Source: Bacteroidales bacterium GP2
Lineage (GTDB): Bacteria; Bacteroidota; Bacteroidia; Bacteroidales; Muribaculaceae
Assembly (NCBI GenBank): GCA_001701115.1
Contig: DAAJ01000077.1
Span: 1-24,792, forward strand
Length of the DNA: 24,792 nucleotides
Reading direction: 5' to 3'
The position numbers and the translations under genes are program-made. Below are positions 15,788-22,094 of this stretch, in pieces. How positions within the stretch are numbered: the stretch's first letter is position 1; each line of letters opens with the position of its first letter. The notes below the pieces were generated by a model that saw only the letters and a program-made list of their open reading frames with translations, had not been told where the DNA came from and did no database searches.

Positions 15788-17575
15788 TTACATTCTTTCG
15801 GGTACTTTAATGCCGAGCAGACCCATTGCCGTGCGGATTGTGTCTGCCGTGACAGCTGATAGTTCAAGCCTCATCGAGCGCACAGCTGCATCCTCCTCCT
15901 TGAGTATAGAGCAGTCGTGGTAGAACTGGTTGTACTCTTTCACCAGGTCGTAGGCATAGTTGGCAATGAGTGCAGGGCTATAGCTTCTTCCAGCCTCCTG
16001 TACTACCGCCGGGAAATCAGCGAGGCGCTGGATAAGGGTGATTTCCCTTTCCCCCGGTTTCACTCCGGTGAAGCCGGTTATGTCCATTCCTGCTTCCTGC
16101 GCTTTTCTGAGCACTGAGCGGATTCGCGCGTATGTGTACTGGATGAACGGACCTGTATTGCCGTTGAAATCGATTGATTCCTTCGGGTTGAAGGTCATGT
16201 TCTTCCGAGGGTCAACTTTCAGAAGGAAGTATTTCAGTGCCCCAAGACCAACAACTTCCGTGATTTCATCCACCTCTTCGGGAGTGCATCCGTCAAGTTT
16301 GCCGAGTTCCTGGCTTACGGTCCTGGCGGTATTTACCATTTCATCCATCAGGTCATCTGCGTCAACAACAGTACCTTCACGGCTCTTCATCTTGCCTTCA
16401 GGAAGCTCGACCATGCCATAGGAGAAGTGCACAAGGTCTTTGCCCCATTTGAATCCGAGGCGGTCAAGTAGGAGCGACAGTACCTGGAAGTGGTAGTTCT
16501 GTTCGTTTCCTACTACATATATCATTTTGTCGATAGGATAGTCCTGGTAGCGGAGCTTAGCGGTGCCTATGTCCTGTGTCATATAGACAGAGGTACCGTC
16601 GGAGCGGAGCAGTAGCTTGTGGTCGAGCCCCTGCTCGGTGAGGTCTGCCCACACAGAGCCGTCCTCTTTCTTGTACATAAGCCCTTTTTCGAGCCCTTCA
16701 AGCACTTTTGCCTTACCTTCGAGGTAAGTGTCGCTCTCGTAATATATCTTGTCGAAGCCAACACCCATGCGGCGGTAAGTTTCGTCAAAACCGTCATATA
16801 CCCATGAGTTCATGGTAGTCCAGAGCTCTCTGACCTCTTTATCGCCTGCTTCCCATGCCCTGAGCATGGCGCGGGCTTCCTGCATGAGGGGTGATGCGGC
16901 TTCTGCCTCCTCCTTGGTCATGCCCTGTGCTTCGAGCTGCTTCACTTCATCTTTGAAGTGGCGGTCAAACAGCACGTAGAAGTCGCCTATAAGGTGGTCT
17001 CCTTTCTTGCCGGTGCTTTCTGGTGTTGCGCCATCGCCCCACTTTTTCCATGCAAGCATGGATTTGCAGATGTGGATGCCGCGGTCATTAACGATATTGG
17101 TGCGCACAACATTGTTGCCGCAAGCAGCAAGGATGCGGCAAAGGCTGCTGCCGAGGAGGATGTTGCGCACATGCCCGAGGTGGAGGGGCTTGTTTGTGTT
17201 AGGTGAAGAGTATTCCACCATGACGAGTGGCGAATCGGGTGTCTGCGGAGTGATGCCGTAGTCCTTCTGCTGCGCGATATGCTCCAGCACAGAGGTCCAG
17301 AATGTCGGTTCTATGGTTATGTTTAGGAATCCCTTGATGACATTGTATGATGCAACAGCAGGCTCATTGTCAACCAACCAGTCGCCAATCTCTTTGCCAA
17401 CAGCTTCGGGTGACTTGCGCGCAACCTTGACCCATGGGAAAACCATTACTGTAAGGTTGCCTTCAAATTCCTTTTTTGTAGTCTGCGGAGTGATTGTTGA
17501 AGGGTCGGTATCGACTCCGTAAAGCTCTTTGACAGCTTTTGCGACTCCTTTTGCAATAATATCGTCGATAGACAT
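15788..17575 (-). CDS. argS: arginyl-tRNA synthetase
   Basis: Class I aminoacyl-tRNA synthetase charging tRNA-Arg in the cytoplasm. It shows the N-terminal Add1-type domain (about 1-110), then the HIGH-equivalent HLGH (132-135) in SSPNTNKPLHLGHVRN, the KMSKS-equivalent KMKSREG at 395-401 in LPEGKMKSREGTVV, and the C-terminal helical anticodon-binding domain with the usual Met end (GIKVPERM). At 595 residues it has normal length. The start ATG at 17575 is preceded by a leader of about 65 bases holding a small hairpin. It has its own promoter octamer and is followed by the Bax1-I gene. Confidence 0.97.
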   Translation of the reverse strand: MSIDDIIAKGVAKAVKELYGVDTDPSTITPQTTKKEFEGNLTVMVFPWVKVARKSPEAVGKEIGDWLVDNEPAVASYNVIKGFLNITIEPTFWTSVLEHIAQQKDYGITPQTPDSPLVMVEYSSPNTNKPLHLGHVRNILLGSSLCRILAACGNNVVRTNIVNDRGIHICKSMLAWKKWGDGATPESTGKKGDHLIGDFYVLFDRHFKDEVKQLEAQGMTKEEAEAASPLMQEARAMLRAWEAGDKEVRELWTTMNSWVYDGFDETYRRMGVGFDKIYYESDTYLEGKAKVLEGLEKGLMYKKEDGSVWADLTEQGLDHKLLLRSDGTSVYMTQDIGTAKLRYQDYPIDKMIYVVGNEQNYHFQVLSLLLDRLGFKWGKDLVHFSYGMVELPEGKMKSREGTVVDADDLMDEMVNTARTVSQELGKLDGCTPEEVDEITEVVGLGALKYFLLKVDPRKNMTFNPKESIDFNGNTGPFIQYTYARIRSVLRKAQEAGMDITGFTGVKPGEREITLIQRLADFPAVVQEAGRSYSPALIANYAYDLVKEYNQFYHDCSILKEEDAAVRSMRLELSAVTADTIRTAMGLLGIKVPERM

Positions 17576-17610
17576 TTCGGTTATATTCTTGTTTTGGTTT
17601 TGTTCATTCG

Positions 17611-17628
17611 GCAGGACAATGCTCCTGC
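17611..17628 (-). promoter_or_regulatory. small hairpin in the argS leader
   Basis: On the minus strand GCAGGA, a 6-base loop and TCCTGC form a perfect 6-base stem between the -7 box and the argS ATG. No T-box features or U tract are seen, so attenuation is not supported; it may simply structure the leader. Confidence 0.35.
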
Positions 17629-17645
17629 GCGTGGTTTCAAGGATG

Positions 17646-17653
17646 CAAAAATA
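17646..17653 (-). promoter_or_regulatory. -7 promoter box for argS
   Basis: The minus strand reads TATTTTTG, an exact TAnnTTTG match 70 bases before the argS ATG, giving one of the two long leaders in the window. No good -33 box is seen. Confidence 0.55.
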
Positions 17654-17734
17654 GTAATAATTCCTCTATGTGCCTTATTTTTTGATATGTGTACACTCTT
17701 TTTATGAAAAATTCGCGTAACGGCGGTGCGTGTT

Positions 17735-19024
17735 TCAGTCGTGCCTTCTGGCGTGGTAAGATAGCTTGCGGTGCCCGATGCGGCAATACAGGCATTTGCG
17801 CTGCTCGCAGTAGTTTCGCCTCAGCTGTATGAGCCCTTGCGAGGTAAAGGCATCTTTAGCCTTTATGCCTGAGCGCTCAAACATCTCCACTATTGTGTTG
17901 CGTTCCGGTTTTATCGAATGGAGCATATCTATTGCCCGGTCGGTCAGGGCATTGTCGCCATGAGTGATACCGTATGCCATAAGAAGCGGCACAACAACGT
18001 TTATAACCATCACAAGCGCGGAGCTACGGCTGAGCGCGGTGGAGTTTCTACCGGATTCCGCACCGAATGAGCAGCGGCTTTCCCAATAAGGTGAAAGTTC
18101 AGGAGTGAACAGCTCACAAGCCTTGTCAGCATCCGTGAGGTCAAGGATTCTGCCCATCATCCTGAATCCGCCGTGGAGCATTGCGGCGAGGGTTGCGATG
18201 CGCCTGTGGGGGAAGTTGGCAGGGCGTATGCGTGCCATTTTCCATCCGAGGCTGTCAGGCTTCTTCAAGCCGAATTTCGTTGCAAGGAATTGGTATTCTT
18301 TTGCAAGATGTGCCGCATAGGTGTCAATGGCAGTTGCGCGGGCGTTGAGCAATCCGCTTTGTCCGAACAGTAGGGCTTCCACCGCTGTGAGGTTGTCGCT
18401 GTGTTTACCTATAAAAATAAGTGGCAGGCTCAGCGCAAGCCTCTCAAAGGGCTCTCCGTTTATGCCGAAGCCGAGTCCTCGTGCCACTGTCACATAGCAT
18501 GTCTGCTCCCAATCGCCGTTGAACCGCGAGCGTATATCCTCTATTCTCTCCACCTTCTGGTATATGCGCTCGTAGGCAAGGTTGGAAATCCAGTCGGTGA
18601 GATATAATCCCGGCAGAGATTCTATTTCATTGCGGCAGGGGAGGTCTATGTCCGCCCTCCCTACCAGCTCGCTGTAACGGGAGTTTAAACCGGGGTCGCA
18701 AGGCATCCTCATCTGCGGGATTACCTGACCGTCCGGACGGCGTATCACAGCATCGTCCCTGTCAACAACGTGCAGTATCACTGAGTCGTATGCCGGGTCT
18801 GACCCATGTTTGTGCCGGTGCCAGTCACTTGCGCGGTAATGTATTTCAACATTTCCTACCCATGTCTCTCCCCCTATCATAACTTTGGCGTTGAAGAAGT
18901 CCGGACCGGCATCAGTGTTCAGCAGACCGGGGTCGAGCACCTCAATTTTTTTGCCGTCAACAGTGCGCATCTCGGCTATGGGCCATAGACGCTGCTGCCA
19001 TACATATTGCATTAGTTTTTCCAT
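17735..19024 (-). CDS. DUF2851 family protein
   Basis: Conserved Bacteroidetes protein of unknown function, 429 residues, with no signal peptide or membrane span. The N-terminal part matches DUF2851 as I remember it: MEKLMQYVWQQRLWP, then DAGPDFFNAKV (about 38-48), WVGNVEIHYRASDWHRHKH (55-73) and YDSVILHVV (79-87). The spacing P41-D42...E60-I-H62 looks like a variant PD-(D/E)XK nuclease core with His for Lys. At the C-terminus C406, C411, C414 and H418 form a possible zinc site. Both readings are inference. The ATG at 19024 is chosen because the longer frame begins with TTG at 19039. It is a single-gene unit divergent from aroK, with its own promoter octamer 32 bases upstream. Confidence 0.87.
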   Translation of the reverse strand: MEKLMQYVWQQRLWPIAEMRTVDGKKIEVLDPGLLNTDAGPDFFNAKVMIGGETWVGNVEIHYRASDWHRHKHGSDPAYDSVILHVVDRDDAVIRRPDGQVIPQMRMPCDPGLNSRYSELVGRADIDLPCRNEIESLPGLYLTDWISNLAYERIYQKVERIEDIRSRFNGDWEQTCYVTVARGLGFGINGEPFERLALSLPLIFIGKHSDNLTAVEALLFGQSGLLNARATAIDTYAAHLAKEYQFLATKFGLKKPDSLGWKMARIRPANFPHRRIATLAAMLHGGFRMMGRILDLTDADKACELFTPELSPYWESRCSFGAESGRNSTALSRSSALVMVINVVVPLLMAYGITHGDNALTDRAIDMLHSIKPERNTIVEMFERSGIKAKDAFTSQGLIQLRRNYCEQRKCLYCRIGHRKLSYHARRHD

Positions 19025-19056
19025 TGAGGTGCGATGCAAAAAAGTGGGTTACGAGA

Positions 19057-19064
19057 CAAATGTA
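19057..19064 (-). promoter_or_regulatory. -7 promoter box for the DUF2851 gene
   Basis: The minus strand reads TACATTTG (TAnnTTTG), 32 bases before the ATG at 19024. It occupies the place where the -33 element of the divergent aroK promoter would sit. Confidence 0.57.
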
Positions 19065-19086
19065 CGCAAAAGCCATATATTTTATG

Positions 19087-19094
19087 TACTTTTG
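19087..19094 (+). promoter_or_regulatory. -7 promoter box for the aroK operon
   Basis: The plus strand reads TACTTTTG (TAnnTTTG), 18 bases before the aroK ATG, leaving a very short leader. Its box overlaps the expected -33 position of the divergent DUF2851 promoter. Confidence 0.57.
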
Positions 19095-19112
19095 TGGAAG
19101 AAACTTATAAAT

Positions 19113-19649
19113 ATGCAACCGATTTTTTTGATAGGATATATGGGGTGCGGCAAATCCACCCTCGGGCGCAATGTCAGCAAGCTCACCGGCATAGAATTTA
19201 TTGATTTGGATTCTTATATCGAAGGGCGTTACCATGCTTCGGTTCGGGAGTTGTTTGCGCAGCGTGGCGAGGAGGGCTTCCGTGATTTGGAGCGCAGGAT
19301 GCTCCATGAGGTGGCTGAATTTGAAGATGTGGTTGTTGCCTGCGGAGGGGGTACACCCTGCTTTTTTGATAATATGGACTACATGAATTCAAAGGGCACT
19401 ACGGTGTTTCTGAACACATCATTGCCTAAGCTACACACCCGCCTGATGCGCGGACGCCACAAACGCCCTCTTATAGCGGATAAGGGGGACGAGGAGTTGA
19501 AGGAGTTTATAGTTTCTGCGCTTGAAAAGCGTATGCCCCATTATTCCAAGGCAAAAATCAATTTCGCCGGTGACCTGCTTGAAAATGAGTGCGAAGTGGC
19601 AGATACCGCGCGTCGTTTTATCTCATTGCTAAACCTTACAGAAAAATGA
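19113..19649 (+). CDS. aroK: shikimate kinase
   Basis: Phosphorylates shikimate at the 3-hydroxyl with ATP, step five of the chorismate pathway, in the cytoplasm. The P-loop GYMGCGKST is at 8-16, the shikimate-binding acidic segment FIDLDSYIE follows at about 29-37, the Gly-rich CGGGTPCF loop is near 85-92, and the LID arginine region is MRGRHKRPL. Length is 178 residues, normal for AroK. An in-frame extension back to 18885 exists, but it runs through the promoter and into the divergent gene, so the ATG at 19113, which begins MQPIFLIGYMGCG, is the start. The stop overlaps the ATG of the next gene by four bases (ATGA). Confidence 0.96.
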   Translation: MQPIFLIGYMGCGKSTLGRNVSKLTGIEFIDLDSYIEGRYHASVRELFAQRGEEGFRDLERRMLHEVAEFEDVVVACGGGTPCFFDNMDYMNSKGTTVFLNTSLPKLHTRLMRGRHKRPLIADKGDEELKEFIVSALEKRMPHYSKAKINFAGDLLENECEVADTARRFISLLNLTEK

Positions 19650-20827
19650 AAACAGACAGCGATTTCGGCGCCGTGCCGATGCCACAACCGGCAGCAGTTG
19701 CTTCCTCCCACCGACACATGACTATCGGGCTCCCGGCAAGCAATGTTCTCAACGAGCGCCGGTTTCCCCTTACGCCTGAAGCAGCTGGGATGCTTGTTGA
19801 GAAAGGTTTTACGGTCAAGGTCGAGGAGGGGGCAGGCTCCCCTATACACTATACCGACAATGCGTATTCCCGCGAGGGGTCACAGATTGTAAGCCGCTCT
19901 GAGGCGCTTGGATGCGATATGGTTATCCACCTTGCACCGTTGTCATGCGGCGACATAAGGCAGATGCGGCGGGGAGCTGTGTTGCTGTCCCTGCTGTCGA
20001 AATGCAACCGGACAAAAGAGTCGGTGAAAGCTCTTCTGGATCGTAATATAATTAATGTGGCGCTGGATTTGGTGGAGGACCGTTACGGCAATACTCCTTT
20101 TGCTGATATTCTTTCTGAAATAGACGGCAGGGCAGCACTTGCGGTGGCAGGGTCGCTTCTGGCAGACTCGGTGCACGGCAAAGGGATTCTGCTTGGCGGC
20201 ATTGCGGGTGTCATTCCTTGCGAAACAACTATAATAGGCAGCGGCATCAGCGCGCGTGCTGCGGCAATAGCGGCATCTGGCGCCGGTTCGACTGTAAGGC
20301 TGTTTGACAATGACATTTACCGCTTGCGCGAGGCAACCCGTGAGCTTGGCACCTGTGCTGTTGGTTCCGCTCTTCATCCGAGGGTGCTCCGCAGCGCTTT
20401 GCGTAGTGCGGATGTAGTTGTTTTTACCCAAATGTCCAATCCTCCTGTTTTTGATGCTGAGGCTGTGGGAGAAATGAAAAAAGGTGTAATCATCTTTGAC
20501 CTTACCAATGACTGCGGCTCCGCTTTCCCGTCGCTCCCTACCGTTGATCTTGCAATGGCATCGCCGGCAGGACCTGAAGGGATGAGGTGCTGCTACGTCC
20601 ATGCCGGCAGTGCAGTGCCGCGAACTGCGGCAATGGCGCTCAGCAATACTCTGCTCACTTTCATGGGTGATATATCGGCATGTGACGGGGTTATGAATGC
20701 ACTGAAAATGCTCCCCGGCATAAGGAAAGGTGCGGTGACTTTCATGGGCAAGGCTGTCAATGCCGCAGTTGCCGGCATTGCTGGTGTAAGAAGCCGGGAT
20801 ATAAATATATTCCTCACTCTTTCCTGA
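19646..20827 (+). CDS. alanine dehydrogenase / transhydrogenase-family protein lacking catalytic residues
   Basis: A 393-residue protein of the AlaDH/PNT fold. The N-terminal domain keeps MTIGLPASNVLNERRFPLTP (25-44) and the VEEGAG turn. The NAD-binding domain keeps TTIIGSGISARAAAIAASGA with an acidic residue at the end of the next strand (LFDND), and the C-terminal AVPRTAAMALSN loop is intact. By alignment from memory with M. tuberculosis alanine dehydrogenase, the catalytic Lys75 falls in IHLAPL (no Lys) and His96 falls at Ser118 (LLSKCN), while the later Asp in the NDCGSAF segment is retained. It is therefore probably not an active alanine dehydrogenase; NAD(H) binding remains likely. The start at 19646 forms an ATGA overlap with aroK; the longer frame begins with GTG inside aroK and is rejected. 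Confidence 0.82.
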   Translation: MKTDSDFGAVPMPQPAAVASSHRHMTIGLPASNVLNERRFPLTPEAAGMLVEKGFTVKVEEGAGSPIHYTDNAYSREGSQIVSRSEALGCDMVIHLAPLSCGDIRQMRRGAVLLSLLSKCNRTKESVKALLDRNIINVALDLVEDRYGNTPFADILSEIDGRAALAVAGSLLADSVHGKGILLGGIAGVIPCETTIIGSGISARAAAIAASGAGSTVRLFDNDIYRLREATRELGTCAVGSALHPRVLRSALRSADVVVFTQMSNPPVFDAEAVGEMKKGVIIFDLTNDCGSAFPSLPTVDLAMASPAGPEGMRCCYVHAGSAVPRTAAMALSNTLLTFMGDISACDGVMNALKMLPGIRKGAVTFMGKAVNAAVAGIAGVRSRDINIFLTLS

Positions 20828-20833
20828 GTTGCT

Positions 20834-21478
20834 ATGGGAAAAAAATATTATGTGGTTTGGGCAGGGCATGACACCGGTGTGTTTGACTCATGGGAGGAGT
20901 GCAAGGCTCTGGTAGAGGGTTTCCCAAATGCGAAATACAAGGCGTTTCCAAATTTGGATGCGGCTGTTGCCGCGTATCGTGGTGAAAGCCCTGATTCGGG
21001 CATAGACATACTGAAAGCAATAGCGCAAAGACCGGTGATAACCGTAAACTATGATGCTTTTCCGGAAATAGACAAAAAGGGGATTGCTGTTGATGCTGGT
21101 TGCCGCCGCAATCCCGGACCGGTGGAGTACCGGGGAGTAAACCTTGAAACAGGTGAGGAGATTTTCCATGTCGGTCCTCTTGAGGAGGGCACGAACAATC
21201 TTGGTGAGTTCCTTGCCATTGTCCATGCTCTTGCCCTACTTGAAAAGCAGGGCAGGCGTGGTGTCACTGTTTATTCGGACAGCAAGACCGCAATGGCTTG
21301 GGTTAGGGACCGGCGCGTAAAAACCACCCTTGCCCCAACTCCTGGAAATGAAAAAATCAGGACATTGGTAGCAAGGGCGGCTAACTGGTTGAATACCCAT
21401 ACTCCCCAAAACCACGTTACCAAGTGGCGCACAGAGGAGTGGGGAGAAATTCCTGCTGATTTCGGCAGGAAAGGGTAG
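20834..21478 (+). CDS. ribonuclease HI with viroplasmin-like N-terminal domain
   Basis: Degrades RNA in RNA/DNA hybrids. The N-terminal part (1-50: KKYYVVWAGHDTGVFDSW and PNAKYKAFPNLDAAVAAY) is the caulimovirus-viroplasmin/RNase H1 hybrid-binding domain. The catalytic domain covers about 78-214, with Asp87 (GIAVDAG), Glu125 (NNLGEFLAI), Asp149 (VYSDSKTA) and a final Asp209 (PADFGRK), giving a complete DEDD set. The length of 214 residues is typical of this two-domain form in Bacteroidetes. It lies 6 bases after the alanine-dehydrogenase-like gene and is the third gene of the aroK operon. It ends 11 bases from the convergent mscL stop with no visible terminator between them. Confidence 0.93.
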   Translation: MGKKYYVVWAGHDTGVFDSWEECKALVEGFPNAKYKAFPNLDAAVAAYRGESPDSGIDILKAIAQRPVITVNYDAFPEIDKKGIAVDAGCRRNPGPVEYRGVNLETGEEIFHVGPLEEGTNNLGEFLAIVHALALLEKQGRRGVTVYSDSKTAMAWVRDRRVKTTLAPTPGNEKIRTLVARAANWLNTHTPQNHVTKWRTEEWGEIPADFGRKG

Positions 21479-21489
21479 GATTAGTTGGA

Positions 21490-21924
21490 TTATTTACCCT
21501 GCTGTGACTTGAGAAGGTCGCGGATTTGTGTGAGAAGCACTTCCTCCTGAGTGGGTTCCGGAGCGGGTGCGGGAGCTTCTTCCTCTTTCTTCTTGCGGCT
21601 CATCTGGTTGATGAACTTGATCATGATGAAGATGCAGAATGCTACGATGAGGAAGTTTACGATGGTCTGGATCCAGGTACCCCAGTTGAGTGTCACCTCG
21701 GGTTTGATAATCTCGCTCCCGTCCATGACAGCTTTCTGAACCACCCATTTGTAGTCTGTGAAGTTGATGCCGCCGGTTGCAACGCCCACGAGAGGCATGA
21801 TGAGGTCATCTACAAGTGAAGAAACGATTTTGCCGAAAGCGGCACCGATAACTACGCCGACAGCCATGTCTATGACATTGCCGCGCATTGCGAATTCCTT
21901 GAATTCTGTAAGTAATTTAGCCAT
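21490..21924 (-). CDS. mscL: large-conductance mechanosensitive channel
   Basis: Homopentameric inner-membrane channel that opens under membrane tension to release solutes during hypo-osmotic shock. The N-terminal helix and first span are typical (FKEFAMRGNVIDMAVGVVIG, about 8-27, then AAFGKIVSSLVDDLIMPL). The second span is near 90-110 (IQTIVNFLIVAFCIFIMIKF), followed by a charged RKKKEEE cluster, an Ala/Pro linker and the C-terminal helical bundle (EEVLLTQIRDLLKSQ). Length is 144 residues, normal. The ATG at 21924 is chosen; the frame extends back to 21987, but those extra 21 residues resemble no part of MscL and lie in the leader. Promoter octamer at 21977-21984. Confidence 0.97.
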   Translation of the reverse strand: MAKLLTEFKEFAMRGNVIDMAVGVVIGAAFGKIVSSLVDDLIMPLVGVATGGINFTDYKWVVQKAVMDGSEIIKPEVTLNWGTWIQTIVNFLIVAFCIFIMIKFINQMSRKKKEEEAPAPAPEPTQEEVLLTQIRDLLKSQQGK

Positions 21925-21976
21925 GTGATGTTTTGGTTGGGTTAAGGTTCCGGGGTGTGACCCGATAAAACAATAA

Positions 21977-21984
21977 CAAAAATA
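21977..21984 (-). promoter_or_regulatory. -7 promoter box for mscL
   Basis: The minus strand reads TATTTTTG, an exact TAnnTTTG match 52 bases before the mscL ATG. One arm of an inverted repeat (21990-21998) lies just upstream of it. Confidence 0.57.
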
Positions 21985-21989
21985 CATGA

Positions 21990-22031
21990 AAGAATGTTCC
22001 GGTATGTGTTACAAACATTAAAAACATTCTT
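21990..22031. repeat. inverted repeat between mscL and phoA
   Basis: AAGAATGTT (21990-21998) and AACATTCTT (22023-22031) are perfect 9-base inverted arms with centres 33 bases apart, about three helical turns. An extra half-site AACATT lies at 22014-22019. The repeat sits between the two divergent promoters, where a regulator acting on one or both could bind. Confidence 0.5.
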
Positions 22032-22060
22032 GTTATCAGGCAAAATCTCAATTCTATTGC

Positions 22061-22068
22061 TATTTTTG
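22061..22068 (+). promoter_or_regulatory. -7 promoter box for phoA
   Basis: The plus strand reads TATTTTTG, an exact TAnnTTTG match 26 bases before the phoA ATG. No -33 box at normal spacing is apparent, which fits either an activated promoter or the loose -33 usage seen across the window. Confidence 0.57.
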
Positions 22069-22094
22069 CAGAAAAATGTATAAATCGTTATCAC

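Noticed and set aside
17576..17734. T-box riboswitch upstream of argS
   Set aside because: No T-box sequence, specifier loop or terminator/antiterminator pair could be found in the leader.
18885..19112. N-terminal extension of shikimate kinase
   Set aside because: It runs antisense through the start of the DUF2851 gene and across both promoters, and precedes a complete AroK beginning MQPIFLIGYMGCGKST.
19589..19645. GTG start for the alanine-dehydrogenase-like gene
   Set aside because: It lies inside aroK; the ATG with the ATGA overlap is the usual coupled arrangement.
19943..20869. 308-codon minus-strand open frame opposite the alanine-dehydrogenase-like gene
   Set aside because: It has a His/Cys/Arg-rich composition with no recognisable motif and lies opposite a gene with clear fold motifs; a shadow frame.
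21925..22094. Proteobacterial-type Pho box upstream of phoA
   Set aside because: No pair of TGTCAT-like direct repeats at 11-base spacing is present.
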